DNA of 64,000 nucleotides. Source: Paraburkholderia megapolitana (GTDB lineage Bacteria; Pseudomonadota; Gammaproteobacteria; Burkholderiales; Burkholderiaceae). A program made the position numbers and the translations under genes. The stretch covers positions 868,001 to 932,000 of the forward strand of contig NZ_CP041743.1 of assembly GCF_007556815.1 (NCBI RefSeq), read 5' to 3'. How positions within the stretch are numbered: the first letter of the stretch is position 1; each line of letters begins with the position of its first letter. The notes below the pieces were generated by a model. The model saw only the letters and a program-made list of their open reading frames with translations, made no database searches and was not told the DNA's origin. Below are positions 15,778 to 25,552 of this stretch, piece by piece.

Positions 15778-17841
15778 CTAGTTCGACGGATACCCCACAC
15801 CGGTCATCGTTCCGGTCAGATAAACAACACCGCGTCGGTCCCGGCAAAGCGCCTTGATCAAATCCTGTCGCAGTGTCTCCAGTTGAGATGTGCCGACACT
15901 GGGAGCAGTCGCGTTGTCCTGGTTGACGACCAACGCAAAGTGAATCGAGTTGGCGTCCTCGCCGGTATCGGGATCGTCCCAGACCAGCAGACGGCTCGCT
16001 GTGCTACTGATCGAATCAGAAGCCAGTGCTACTTCATCCGGCAACTGATTCAATGGGGCGTTCTTCGTCAGGTCGCCGTTGTGCAAGGTCTTGTCCGTGA
16101 GAACGGCGAGGTTTTCCGGCTTCCAGGTTCGCGGCAGCGCAATTTCTGTCGGTGCGTCGGAGCGACGACCCCGCCACGTGACGAGCACGAACTGTGTATT
16201 GCCGAACCACTCGGGTCCACCCTGCTGAGGACGAATCGACGCCCAGTTCAATGGTTGTGACGACGCGTCTTGCGCCATGTCGTTGTAGTAGAAGTTCATC
16301 AGGTCGCCCTGCGTTCTGCGCGGGTACGCCCGCTCGACGACCCTGGCATCTAACGTATAGCCCGTCGAAAAATCCCTTGCGACCGAATAGTTCTCGCCAT
16401 TCCATCCATCGGCGCTCGTGATCAGTTTCGACGCGTTGAAATTCATGTACTCGTGATGGTGATCGTAGTAGTGATCCCATTGCCACTGCGTGCCCGAGAT
16501 CGGCGCCGAATAGAAATCGACGTAGCGTGTTTTGCCGCCAATCGCGTCGCTCGCTTCCGCTGCCTGGTACATCGCCTGGATCGTGCGAACCGTATCCTGT
16601 CTTCCGGTGCCGCCTACCGAAGCGCCAAACTCGCTGAGCAGCATCGCATTGCCCCGATAGCGACTCTCCTTGCGGATGTCGTCAAAGCTCTGGAAGTACG
16701 TTGCGTTTTCAACAGGACTAAAGTCCAGTGCCTGACGGCCCGCATCATAGAAATGCGGATTGAACACAAAGCCAGGACCAGGCTTTGTGTCGAGCAATTG
16801 TCCGCCCGTAGGCGCAACGATGCCGACGTTTGTGTTCCAGAAGACCAGTGGCTCCGAGTACACCCATTTCTGGTTCCAGCCGGCTTGATCCGCGGCAGTG
16901 CGCGCTTTGAGATAGAACGGCCAGAGCTTCTGGTTGTCCCATTGCTTCGGCGTAAGTCCTTGCATGCCACCATCGATGGGTTCATTCCACGCATCGACAC
17001 CGAGCACATAAGTGAACTCCTGCGGGCTAAGCTTTGACTTCAGATATTGCAAGGATTTCTGAAGCTGCCATAGGTAGACATCCTGCAACTGATACAGCTT
17101 TCCGTTCGGAGCTGTAAAGGGCTGGTTGTTCCAGAAATTTCTGGAAGCGAGGCGAATCGCTTCGTCAGTTAGGGAGAGCTGTGACCAGCCTGTGCAGATG
17201 ATCCCGCAATACTCCTGCGGGTAATCGGATTTTGGTAACACCCAGGCAGGCGCACCTTCTCCTGTGTACCACGATCCCTGATTGAACAGGTACCGCGAAA
17301 ACAGATCCTGGTGGAAGTCGACAAGGATGTAGATCCGTCGGGATATCGCAGCGTGCATCTGTTCTGCGATCCGATCGAGATACGCGTAGTCGATGGTGTC
17401 CGGTGCCGGATTGACGCCTTCCCACATCACGAGCAAACGGATCAGGTTGGGCGCGGTCATGTCCGCCATGCTGGCGATGCCCGTTCGCGCATCGCTTGTT
17501 GAGTCGAACGGTTTGTATCCGCTCTCGACGAGTTTGGCGGTGCCCGACACGTTCCAGCCACGGAAGTACGCTTCGCGTCCCAGGCCATCACGAAAGACCA
17601 CGTCGTCGATTCGCTGACCAGATGGCGTGAGGTAAGACTTGAGCCCGGTCGTGATGGTCTGCGCAGCGGGCTGCCGTTCGAAAGCCAGTGAGTGCAACGG
17701 CAGCGCGCTGCCGGTCTCAGGCACGAATGCACCGAATGAGGCCGTTTCAACAACGGCACCGCTATCGGCAGCCAAAGCAGGCAGGCAGTTCGCCGAATAG
17801 AGGACTGCCAGCATGAGGCCGGTCAGATATGATTTTTTCAT
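15778..17841 (-). CDS. Secreted GH5 glycoside hydrolase, endoglycoceramidase-like
   Basis: A 687-residue exported (beta/alpha)8 glycosidase. A signal peptide (GLMLAVLYSANCLPALA) is cleaved near residue 24. FRGWNVSGTAKL (~93-104), VDFHQDLFSRY (~174-184), the acid/base glutamate in WNEP (E287) and the nucleophile in LLSEFG (E404) give the GH5 clan-A pattern. The ordering resembles bacterial endoglycosylceramidases, which release intact glycans from glycosphingolipids. The last ~150 residues look like the C-terminal beta-sandwich of that group. It is larger than typical endoglycoceramidases (~480-500), with an N-terminal extension of ~80 residues. It is the last gene of a probable three-gene set with the SGNH lipoprotein and pectinacetylesterase-like genes. 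Substrate assignment is by resemblance; a glucanase is possible. Confidence 0.8.
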   Translation of the reverse strand: MKKSYLTGLMLAVLYSANCLPALAADSGAVVETASFGAFVPETGSALPLHSLAFERQPAAQTITTGLKSYLTPSGQRIDDVVFRDGLGREAYFRGWNVSGTAKLVESGYKPFDSTSDARTGIASMADMTAPNLIRLLVMWEGVNPAPDTIDYAYLDRIAEQMHAAISRRIYILVDFHQDLFSRYLFNQGSWYTGEGAPAWVLPKSDYPQEYCGIICTGWSQLSLTDEAIRLASRNFWNNQPFTAPNGKLYQLQDVYLWQLQKSLQYLKSKLSPQEFTYVLGVDAWNEPIDGGMQGLTPKQWDNQKLWPFYLKARTAADQAGWNQKWVYSEPLVFWNTNVGIVAPTGGQLLDTKPGPGFVFNPHFYDAGRQALDFSPVENATYFQSFDDIRKESRYRGNAMLLSEFGASVGGTGRQDTVRTIQAMYQAAEASDAIGGKTRYVDFYSAPISGTQWQWDHYYDHHHEYMNFNASKLITSADGWNGENYSVARDFSTGYTLDARVVERAYPRRTQGDLMNFYYNDMAQDASSQPLNWASIRPQQGGPEWFGNTQFVLVTWRGRRSDAPTEIALPRTWKPENLAVLTDKTLHNGDLTKNAPLNQLPDEVALASDSISSTASRLLVWDDPDTGEDANSIHFALVVNQDNATAPSVGTSQLETLRQDLIKALCRDRRGVVYLTGTMTGVGYPSN

Positions 17842-17902
17842 CGTTGTCTCCTCGATACAAAAATGTCGAGAGTGTTTAGTCGCAAAGCGCCCGCCGCAGA
17901 CA

Positions 17903-19186
17903 TCACCTGTTAAGCAGATTCAGATCGATCGCATTGGCCATTGCCTGATACCCTGCATCGTTGGGGTGAAGGTGATCACCGCTGTCGTAGGCGGGAAGCA
18001 ACGTCGCAGGATTCGATGGGTCCTGCATGGCCTTGTCGAAGTCAATGACGCCATCGACACCCGAAGCAGAACGGATATAGGCATTTATCGCCTGCCGCTT
18101 CGTCTCGCCGGCCGCGTCGAAATAGTCAGCGCCCTGATAGGGCAACAGCGTCGCGAGAAACACCTTCATCTTCCGGTTCTTCGCCTGCGCAATTGCCGCA
18201 TTGATCGCAGCGATGATCTGATCCGATGACTCTGCTTCTGCAGGTACAGCCATGCCGAATCCAATATCGTTGATGCCCAGCAGAATCACGACGTGAGTCG
18301 CGCCCGATACGCCCGTTACATCGCGCGCAAAGCGGCCCTGTCCAGCCGGACCGATGATGTCCTGCAGCCAGCGGTTCCCCGAAATCCCCGCGTTCACGAC
18401 ACTTGCCCTGCCGACGCTGCCCACCGCAGCCTGCACGCGATCATCGAAGAAGTTCGGCCAGCGATGATTGGTGTCGACCGTCGACTGGTACCCATCCGTA
18501 ATCGAATCGCCGAACGTTACGATCACCTTCACCTTGTCCGCACTCGATACGTCGACTTCGCTCAGCCAGTAGTACGGCCAGACGCCAGCGAGGTTGGTTG
18601 TGGCTCCGCTCAACGACCCCGCGCTCGACTGGTTGCCAGGCGCAAGGTAGTTGGTTTGCTGGCCCGTCACGTGGGCTGTCACAACCGGCGCGTTACCCTG
18701 AATGAACAGGCTGACCGCGAGATCCGACTGCGATGGAGACGAAATGATGACGCTGTCGCTCCACATCTCCGCGCCGGCCGCCAGAGTCACGCTGCCCTGA
18801 CCAGAGAAGGTCACCGCCCTGTCGGTGGCCGTGTCGACGTTACCGTTTCCTGTGCTTCGCGCCACGTGCACCGCTGCAAACGTCACGGGCATAGTGCCAA
18901 AGAGATTGGATAGCTTGATGCGAATCTGACTACCGCCGTACGACGTATGTACGATCTGACGAACCGTCTGGTTCGAAATCGTGAGAGGCGGTAGGGATGG
19001 GTCGATGATAGGGGGAGGTACCTCGTTGTAGTTCTGCTGTGCGGCATACCAGCTTGCAACCCACTGGCTCGTGTTGCTGTCGACGCCACCACATGCTGCC
19101 ACTGCAGCGATCAGCGACAGGACCGTAACCCATCGCCACACATTCGCGAAAAGATGTCTAAGCTCCGCCAATGCATTTCTATTCAT
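17903..19186 (-). CDS. SGNH/GDSL hydrolase, predicted lipoprotein
   Basis: A 427-residue esterase or acyl hydrolase. The start at ATG 19186 gives a lipoprotein signal with lipobox VAAC (Cys ~32); the longer open frame begins upstream without a signal. Block I GDSIT (Ser ~228), an NAGISGNRW block, block III GINDIG and the catalytic DxxH segment DHLHPND near the C-terminus complete an SGNH set. The first ~200 residues form a beta-rich domain (ASWYAAQQNYNEVPP, IRIKLSN) as in large two-domain SGNH proteins. It lies 61 bp upstream of the GH5 gene and 138 bp after the pectinacetylesterase-like gene. A clear paralogue occurs at 37316-38560 without the lipobox. It may deacetylate or de-esterify glycans or lipids. 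Confidence 0.9.
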   Translation of the reverse strand: MNRNALAELRHLFANVWRWVTVLSLIAAVAACGGVDSNTSQWVASWYAAQQNYNEVPPPIIDPSLPPLTISNQTVRQIVHTSYGGSQIRIKLSNLFGTMPVTFAAVHVARSTGNGNVDTATDRAVTFSGQGSVTLAAGAEMWSDSVIISSPSQSDLAVSLFIQGNAPVVTAHVTGQQTNYLAPGNQSSAGSLSGATTNLAGVWPYYWLSEVDVSSADKVKVIVTFGDSITDGYQSTVDTNHRWPNFFDDRVQAAVGSVGRASVVNAGISGNRWLQDIIGPAGQGRFARDVTGVSGATHVVILLGINDIGFGMAVPAEAESSDQIIAAINAAIAQAKNRKMKVFLATLLPYQGADYFDAAGETKRQAINAYIRSASGVDGVIDFDKAMQDPSNPATLLPAYDSGDHLHPNDAGYQAMANAIDLNLLNR

Positions 19187-19324
19187 ACGGTTTCCGATGT
19201 GTGTTATCGCAAGCGAGTCTGTTCCCTTGGCTGTCGCATTGGTTTCCCCTGGCGACTTCCCACTTAGATCCGTGTCGCGCCGACTACGCCGTCCCAAGCG
19301 GATGGCGGCCGGCGCGGGCAAAGA

Positions 19325-20701
19325 TCAGGACTTGTGGGTCGAAATCGGCCCAGCTTCTCCGGTGAGATTGAGAATGCTGTCGAGCCAGGCGAGGAAGGTC
19401 GAGAAGGACAGATCGGACCATTGCTCGGTTCGGAACGCTTTCATCACCGGCGTATCGGATGGGTCTTTCTGGTTGAGCAGGTCATTGACGAAGTCGCCGA
19501 CGTTCGAATTGATACCGTTCTCGTGGATGTCCGATCCCGTGAAACTGATCGCAGTCACCTGGTGGTTGTGCATGAGGTCGCTGCGTGCCCATGGCATGTA
19601 ATAGCCGAAGTTCGGCAGCGGATTCAATGCCTGCTTCAGGCCATCCAGTTCCTTGTCGTACATGGCCAGCGATAGCGCATCCTTCGTCGCATCATCCGGT
19701 GCCGCGATAACAGCCGGCACGAATGCGCGGTAGTGATAGGCCGCTTCGATTGCATCCTGCTGGTAGGTCGAGTAACCGAACCGGTCGTGCGGGAAGGTTG
19801 TCGATAGCGCCACATACGCGCTACCCATGTTGTTGAGATCGTAGTTCTTAAGAAGCTTGCTGTTCAGCGTGATCATGCCGTTCGGTCCGGCCAGGTCCCA
19901 TTCGGCGCGAACCCTCGTGTACAACCCCACCGACGGATGCGTTGCCGGGTCGGCATTGAACGGGGTATTCAGAACCGTCCCCGCGTCGTTCAACAGCGAG
20001 CTGCTGGCCTGCGGCTGCAGTGTTTTACGGATCGATGCGTAGTTGCCGAGCGTTCCGTACCCACCTGCGCTTGTCCCGTAGACCATCAGGCGGCTCGGCT
20101 TGCCAAAGCCATGATCGACCAGCCATTGGGTGACGGCCTGAGTGTTCTTCAGGCCGCTGAAGTGCTGAACGCGCCAGTCGCCCGTCGGTGACGTGTAGGT
20201 GCGCACCGCGCTACCCATGTGAATATCGCCCGAGCAGTATGGGATGAAGACCTGCGTCCAGTTCTGCGTTTCCACCGCGGGTTCGCCGACGAGAATGTGC
20301 GAAAGATCCATGCGTGTCATCAGCGGCGAGATTAACGACGAAAACAGGCTCTCGTTCAACGTGGCATTCATGTAGTTATGCGGAATGCCATCGGGGTTGA
20401 AGCCACCGAGTCCTGCCTCCGCACCCGTCGATGTCTGCGTACAGGTGCCGTAGTCCCAGCAGGCGCCGCCCGGCTCCATCATCAACAGCATGTTGTCGGA
20501 CTGCGCACGGTTTACATAGAACCGCAGCGGTGTTCCGTTGCCGCAGTCTGCACCGGTGCTCTCTGGCAAGGTCACCTCATACCAGGAGTAGTACGGAATG
20601 GATGAATCAGGCGGGGTTGTATCCGATGCATGGCTGTTGAATGCAGCCATGCCCAGCAGGATCATCATGAGAAATTGCTTGAGCTGCTTGAGCGTCAACA
20701 T
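19325..20701 (-). CDS. Secreted pectinacetylesterase/Notum-family hydrolase
   Basis: A 458-residue exported esterase. A signal peptide (FLMMILLGMAAFNSHA) is cleaved near residue 25. The oxyanion-hole motif EPGGACWDYGTC (~76-87), IPYCSGDIHMG (~153-163), the nucleophile GTSAGGYG (Ser ~211), and candidate acid and histidine near SGSDIHENG-like and MHNHQV segments fit the pectinacetylesterase family. These enzymes remove acetyl or acyl groups from polysaccharides or proteins. AGGGAGGAACA precedes ATG 20701. It is the first gene of the probable operon with the SGNH lipoprotein and GH5 enzyme, which suggests joint action on one acylated glycoconjugate. This is inference. Confidence 0.87.
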   Translation of the reverse strand: MLTLKQLKQFLMMILLGMAAFNSHASDTTPPDSSIPYYSWYEVTLPESTGADCGNGTPLRFYVNRAQSDNMLLMMEPGGACWDYGTCTQTSTGAEAGLGGFNPDGIPHNYMNATLNESLFSSLISPLMTRMDLSHILVGEPAVETQNWTQVFIPYCSGDIHMGSAVRTYTSPTGDWRVQHFSGLKNTQAVTQWLVDHGFGKPSRLMVYGTSAGGYGTLGNYASIRKTLQPQASSSLLNDAGTVLNTPFNADPATHPSVGLYTRVRAEWDLAGPNGMITLNSKLLKNYDLNNMGSAYVALSTTFPHDRFGYSTYQQDAIEAAYHYRAFVPAVIAAPDDATKDALSLAMYDKELDGLKQALNPLPNFGYYMPWARSDLMHNHQVTAISFTGSDIHENGINSNVGDFVNDLLNQKDPSDTPVMKAFRTEQWSDLSFSTFLAWLDSILNLTGEAGPISTHKS

Positions 20702-21277
20702 TGTTCCTCCCTGTGAATGGATATCCGTTGTTCCGCCGTCCTCTATCGGGGCAGTGCGGTTATGCGGGAACTACGCCCGATGCGTGCGACATGAGGCGTA
20801 CTGCGGGAAAGCGACCTGCTACACACGGCCGACAAACATGAAGATGGGATAACGAACTGTTCGAGCGCAACGCCGGACTCTGGAGGTCTGGCAACCGGGA
20901 CATCACCGGTAACGTGCAATGTAGGAGCAGTCAACCATCTGTTGAAGTGGACAAATGGCCATCGGTGGGTCCGATTCGGTCATTCGTGTGGGCGAGCCAG
21001 AGACTCGCTTCGAGCGACCGATTACCTCCCTCCCTCTTTCGCACACGTTTTCCTTGCCCAACCAGTTCTGATGAGCTACCGTTCCGACGGTACGAGGCAA
21101 TATGTGACAATTTGTGTATTTTTGAGGTATTGCCATCCGACGGTCATAAACCTTGGCCAAGCTCTGTGCTGCGTCAGCGACCAGGGCTGACGCACGTCGT
21201 CTACAGGCTGTGAGGCACGGCAGTGCGACCGATGTAGAAGTCCTCTGGAGTTGAATTCCGCGCTAAGGATCTGACTC
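20702..21277. other. Divergent intergenic region, hydrolase operon / phospholipase C
   Basis: No convincing gene in 576 bp. It must contain divergent promoters. An inverted repeat, GGCAATA (21096-21102) and TATTGCC (21128-21134), flanks an AT-rich 25-bp core about 150-180 bp upstream of the phospholipase start; it could be an operator. Nothing else was recognised. Confidence 0.5.
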
Positions 21278-23839
21278 ATGTCCTCATACGACCGCCGTGA
21301 CTTCCTGAAGCTGAGTGCCCAGACAGCGGGCGCTGCCGCACTGCTGTCGGTCTTTCCACCCAGCATCCGCAATGCGCTCGCCGTCAGTCCGAACCGCGTA
21401 ACCGGCACGATTCAGGACGTCGAGCACGTGGTCATCCTGATGCAGGAAAACCGTTCGTTCGATCATTACTTCGGCACGCTCGCTGGCGTGCGCGGCTTCG
21501 GCGATCCACGGCCCGCACCGTTGTCGACCGGCAAGCCAGTCTGGTATCAGCCGGACCCGAGCAACGCGGACAACTACGTGCTGCCGTTCCACTTCGATGT
21601 CAACGGCACCAGCGCACTAGAGACATCGACGTCCAACGCCTGGAAGGGCAGTCAGCTCGCGTGGCAAAACTGGGACGCATGGATCGCGCAGAAGACTTCG
21701 ATGACCATGGGTTACTTCAACCGTGGAGATCTACCGTTCTACTACGCGCTTGCCGATGCATTCACGGTCTGCGATGAGTACCATGCCTCGTTTTTTGGGA
21801 ACACCAATCCGAATCGAACCTACTTCTGGTCTGGAACATGTACGGATTCCGCCGTGCTTCCGACCAGCACAGTAGGCCTGATCGACGTGAGCGATATCCG
21901 CTACGACGACAACTCGCAGATTGCGCAGATGCCGAACTGGCAGACCTATGCCGAAGTGCTGCAACAGGCGGGCGTGTCATGGAAGCTGTATCAGGAGCTG
22001 GATAACTTTGCCGACAACGGTCTGCAGTTTTTCAAGCAGTTTCGCGTCGACTCAAACGGAAAAGTGCTGAGCGCAGACACTCCCGATCCTGTCAGCCGGG
22101 CGCTTTACCTGAACGGCCGAACCTTCATCGATCAGCCGTTCGGCGACGATGCCGATCACTCGAACGGTGATGCGCTGGTTCAGGCACTGCACAAGGACGT
22201 TCAGGCCAATACGCTTCCCCAGGTATCGTGGATCGTGCCGCCGCAGTGGGTCAGTGAACATCCGGCGAACACACCTGGAGCAGGCGAGGATTTTGTGGCG
22301 AGAGTGCTGACCGCCCTGTCCAGCAATCCGGAGGTCTGGTCAAAGACGGTGTTCATTCTGAACTACGACGAAATCGACGGATTCTTCGATCACATACCGG
22401 CACCCATTGCGCCGGTTTCGATCGCGGGTCAGAGCTATGGCGCGGCAACCATGACAGACTTCGGCCCCGACGAGATATGGTTGGGGCAGCCCACGGGCCT
22501 CGGGCCGCGTGTACCGATGCATGTCATCTCTCCGTGGAGCACTGGCGGGAAGGTCTGTTCCGAACTGTTCGACCATACCTCCGTATTGCGCTTTCTGGAG
22601 ACCTGGCTTATCGCCAAGGGCAAAAGCGCGACCGACGTGCAATGCAAGAACATCTCGCCGTGGCGTAGAGCCATCTGCGGCGACCTTACATCGGCGTTCG
22701 ATTTCGCTGGATCACCGGCTTCCTGGCCGAACAACCTGCCCAGCTCCGTTACCCATCTCGACACGTACCTCATGCCTGCGCCGACGGTACCGTCGTCGCA
22801 AGCGCTTCCGACATGGGAGACCCAGCAGCGCACTGCACGTCCTCTGCCCTACAAGCTGCTGGTGAACGGCGCAGTGCATGGCGGCAAGGGACTTGAGCTG
22901 ACATGCGCGAACAACGGGCCTGCGGGCATCGCGCTGATTGCGTACACCAATCCTGGCACGGCCTCTCAACGGCCTTTTCACTACACGATCGAAGCGGGAA
23001 AGACGCTAAGAACCATCCCGCAATCGACAGGTGCGTATGCATGTTCTGTGTACGGCCCTAACGGTTTCCTGGTGCAATTCGCCGGCGTGATTCCGGCCGA
23101 CAGGGCCGCGGCCAATGCGCTTCCGTCAGTGGGTTTCACGCAGAACGCATCGTCTTTCGACAACGTCGTTCTCGCGTTCACCAACCCGTCGACCAAACCG
23201 GTTACGTTCAATCTCACGGAAAGCTATGGCAACACCACGCAATCGCTGATTGTTGCCGCTGGCACATCGAAGACATTCACCGTGTCGATCGAGGGCCACG
23301 ATCACTGGTACGACGTGACCGTGTCCTGCGATATCGGCAGCCGTTTTATCTGGCGTTACGCAGGTCACCTGGAAACCGGCCTCGAAAGCCGTACCGATCC
23401 GAAGATGACGAACGCGAGTAGCGCCAGCGGTAACCCGGACGCGCAAATCAACATCGGGCAGGACCTTGCGCAAACCGGCGATGCCGTGAAAACGGGAGGC
23501 GAGACGGTGGTCAACGGCGTTACCACGGTGGTAGTCGAAACGGGATTGACAGTAGCAGGCGTCCTGTCCGAAGCATTCTCGCCGATTGCATCAGCTGCTC
23601 AGAATCTGTTTGGCGGAAGCGGAACGGGTATCGCGTTGCTGACCGCTGTTGTTGCGGCACCGCTTGTGTTATTGGCAGGTGTTCCTGCGATCGCTAAAAC
23701 CGCGCTTCAAAGCGTCGGGGCGGCGATCTCTTCAATCGGCAGCGCGGCGGCGAATATCGTGCAATCGACGGCGAAGCTGGTCGCCGACACGGTGACTACG
23801 ATCACAAAAACAATCGCTTCGTGGTTTTCCTGGCTTTGA
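21278..23839 (+). CDS. Tat-exported phospholipase C/phosphoesterase with extra C-terminal region
   Basis: An 853-residue phosphoesterase of the bacterial PlcN/PlcH/AcpA group, which hydrolyses phospholipid headgroups outside the cytoplasm. It begins with a Tat signal RRDFLKLSAQTAGAAALLSV. The catalytic core has VVILMQENRSFDHYFGTL (the nucleophile region of this family), FFGNTNPNRTYFWSG and NYDEIDGFFDHIPAP. Two C-terminal DUF756 beta domains follow (~520-610 and ~620-710, the second ending WRYAGHLETG). Family members usually end there at ~700-730 residues. This one continues for ~140 residues with a Gly/Ala/Val/Thr-rich stretch and a likely membrane segment (GIALLTAVVAAPLVLLAGV), ending ASWFSWL. 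SD AAGGA near 21264. Confidence 0.93.
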   Translation: MSSYDRRDFLKLSAQTAGAAALLSVFPPSIRNALAVSPNRVTGTIQDVEHVVILMQENRSFDHYFGTLAGVRGFGDPRPAPLSTGKPVWYQPDPSNADNYVLPFHFDVNGTSALETSTSNAWKGSQLAWQNWDAWIAQKTSMTMGYFNRGDLPFYYALADAFTVCDEYHASFFGNTNPNRTYFWSGTCTDSAVLPTSTVGLIDVSDIRYDDNSQIAQMPNWQTYAEVLQQAGVSWKLYQELDNFADNGLQFFKQFRVDSNGKVLSADTPDPVSRALYLNGRTFIDQPFGDDADHSNGDALVQALHKDVQANTLPQVSWIVPPQWVSEHPANTPGAGEDFVARVLTALSSNPEVWSKTVFILNYDEIDGFFDHIPAPIAPVSIAGQSYGAATMTDFGPDEIWLGQPTGLGPRVPMHVISPWSTGGKVCSELFDHTSVLRFLETWLIAKGKSATDVQCKNISPWRRAICGDLTSAFDFAGSPASWPNNLPSSVTHLDTYLMPAPTVPSSQALPTWETQQRTARPLPYKLLVNGAVHGGKGLELTCANNGPAGIALIAYTNPGTASQRPFHYTIEAGKTLRTIPQSTGAYACSVYGPNGFLVQFAGVIPADRAAANALPSVGFTQNASSFDNVVLAFTNPSTKPVTFNLTESYGNTTQSLIVAAGTSKTFTVSIEGHDHWYDVTVSCDIGSRFIWRYAGHLETGLESRTDPKMTNASSASGNPDAQINIGQDLAQTGDAVKTGGETVVNGVTTVVVETGLTVAGVLSEAFSPIASAAQNLFGGSGTGIALLTAVVAAPLVLLAGVPAIAKTALQSVGAAISSIGSAAANIVQSTAKLVADTVTTITKTIASWFSWL

Positions 23840-23866
23840 ACAGTCCATCTCACTGAAGGAGACGAG

Positions 23867-24544
23867 ATGAGCAACGCCAAAGAGATCGAACAGCAGAACT
23901 CCGCTTATCTGGCGCGCCTGGAAAAGTGTTACTCCGGCATCCTTCATGACGTCATGCGGGCCGATGGGTTGCGCGATTTCACGCTCCCACCTACGTTACG
24001 CCCACTGATTCCCGGTCAAAAGATGTGTGGCCCGGCGTTCACTGTCAGCGGCCGGGTCGATCCTGCCGCTAACGGTCACGAGACGCTACTGCAATGGACC
24101 GGATTGCTATCCAGGGCCAGGCCGGACCATGTGCTCGTGATCCAGCCGAACGATTCGACCGTCGCGCACATGGGCGAATTGTCTTCTGAAACCCTCAAGT
24201 ACAAAGGCGTGCGGGGTGTCATCGCCGATGGCGGTGTGCGCGATTCGGAGTTCATCATAGGCATCGGATTTCAGGTCTGGCATCGCTACTACACGCCTCG
24301 CGATGTGGTCGGCTACTGGTTGCCCGACGCCTTCGATGTCCCGGTCCGCATTGGCGATGTAGAGATTCACCCGGGCGACTACCTGTTCGGCGACCGCGAT
24401 GGCGTGGTGTGTATTCCGCGGGCTCGTCTCGAACGGATACTGCAGCTTGCAGAGCAAGCGATGAGCAACGAAAACCTCGTTCGCAAGGCCATCCTCGATG
24501 GCATCGATCCGCAGCAGGCGTATCTGCAGTACGGGAAGTTCTGA
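23867..24544 (+). CDS. RraA-like / HMG-aldolase family protein
   Basis: A 225-residue cytoplasmic protein of the RraA fold. It carries LKYKGVRGVIADGGVRDSE (the Arg-Asp metal and substrate loop) and GDRDGVVCIP (the conserved C-terminal strand). Within this family, longer members like this one are more often class II aldolases/decarboxylases acting on 4-hydroxy-4-methyl-2-oxoglutarate or oxaloacetate than RNase E regulators. The sequence alone cannot decide. An AGGAGA ribosome site precedes ATG 23867, 27 bp after the phospholipase stop, so it may be cotranscribed. It was often named demethylmenaquinone methyltransferase in older annotation; that name should not be used. Confidence 0.85.
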   Translation: MSNAKEIEQQNSAYLARLEKCYSGILHDVMRADGLRDFTLPPTLRPLIPGQKMCGPAFTVSGRVDPAANGHETLLQWTGLLSRARPDHVLVIQPNDSTVAHMGELSSETLKYKGVRGVIADGGVRDSEFIIGIGFQVWHRYYTPRDVVGYWLPDAFDVPVRIGDVEIHPGDYLFGDRDGVVCIPRARLERILQLAEQAMSNENLVRKAILDGIDPQQAYLQYGKF

Positions 24545-24820
24545 CTCGGGCGACGTTCAGGGTCCGCCACATAATCAGACACGCGTGAAGCGCAGTCTGA
24601 GCCTGGTTTCTTTCAAGCAAAAGTCCCAGGCCAACAATATTTTCCCCGGTCGTTCGTCATCAACGCGAGAGGCGAGCACGGACACGTGCTGAATCGACGG
24701 CGGGAGAAATAGTCTTCCTTGCCTAACCACTCTCCTGGCGGACCACCAAGCAATGCATGGTGGTGAGTCCATGTCGCCAAAGTTGACTGGCGCCACAATC
24801 ATTCCATCGGGACGTTAACC

Positions 24821-25489
24821 TTGAACACCCTATCCAGCACTCCGCTTGCCCCGCTGCTAGACCAACTCTTTGAAGATTCAGAAAGCAGCAAATCGATATT
24901 CATGCAGCGCATCGGCCACATGACTGACGACGAACGTGCAAAGCTACGCACGACCGATCCATTCACGCTCTATTCCCTGGCCAAAGATGTCCATCTCGCC
25001 GTTTCCCGAGCTGCGGCAAACCTGTTGTACATTCTGGCGCGCAATCACCGGATGAAGTCGATTGTCGAATTCGGCGCATCCTTCGGTGTTTCGACGCTGC
25101 ACCTGGCTGCGGCGTTGAAAGACAACGGTGGGGGTGTTCTCATCACGTCGGAATTCGAGCCATCGAAGGTCGCGAGACTGCGTGCCAATATCCAGCAGGC
25201 CAATCTCTCAGACTTTGTCGATATCCGCGAGGGTGACGCCTTGCGCACGCTTGCAACCGATCTGCCCGACACCGTGGACATGCTCTTCCTGGACGGCGCC
25301 AAGCAACATTACAAACCGGTTCTGAGCCTTGTTGAATCGAGCTTGCACGAAGGTTCAATCATCGTTGCCGACAACGTCAACGATGCGCCTGATTTCGTGG
25401 ACTACATTCACAAGAGCGGTCGATTCGTCTCAGCTCGATTCGATGACGTTGAAGTTTCGATACTGGTCGAACCTGATACCGCGATGTGA
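24821..25489 (+). CDS. Class I SAM-dependent O-methyltransferase
   Basis: A 222-residue methyltransferase of the catechol/caffeoyl-CoA O-methyltransferase type. The SAM-binding loop VEFGASFGVSTLHLA (~78-92), acidic ligand SEFEPSKV, motif LFLDGAKQHY and VADNVNDAPDF (metal-binding DN pair) are in the expected order. The frame opens only at a TTG (24821); the next in-frame ATG (24903) would remove N-terminal helices that belong to the fold, so TTG is the likely start. The gap of 276 bp to the RraA-like gene suggests separate transcription. The acceptor is unknown. Confidence 0.85.
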   Translation: MNTLSSTPLAPLLDQLFEDSESSKSIFMQRIGHMTDDERAKLRTTDPFTLYSLAKDVHLAVSRAAANLLYILARNHRMKSIVEFGASFGVSTLHLAAALKDNGGGVLITSEFEPSKVARLRANIQQANLSDFVDIREGDALRTLATDLPDTVDMLFLDGAKQHYKPVLSLVESSLHEGSIIVADNVNDAPDFVDYIHKSGRFVSARFDDVEVSILVEPDTAM

Positions 25490-25552
25490 GCGATTGAAAA
25501 TCCGCTGAGTGAGTCAACCTCAGCGGAGGCCATCGAGACACTCCACGTCCAG

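Noticed and set aside
23867..24544. Annotation as demethylmenaquinone methyltransferase
   Set aside because: The RraA fold has no SAM-binding motif; that name is a historical misannotation.
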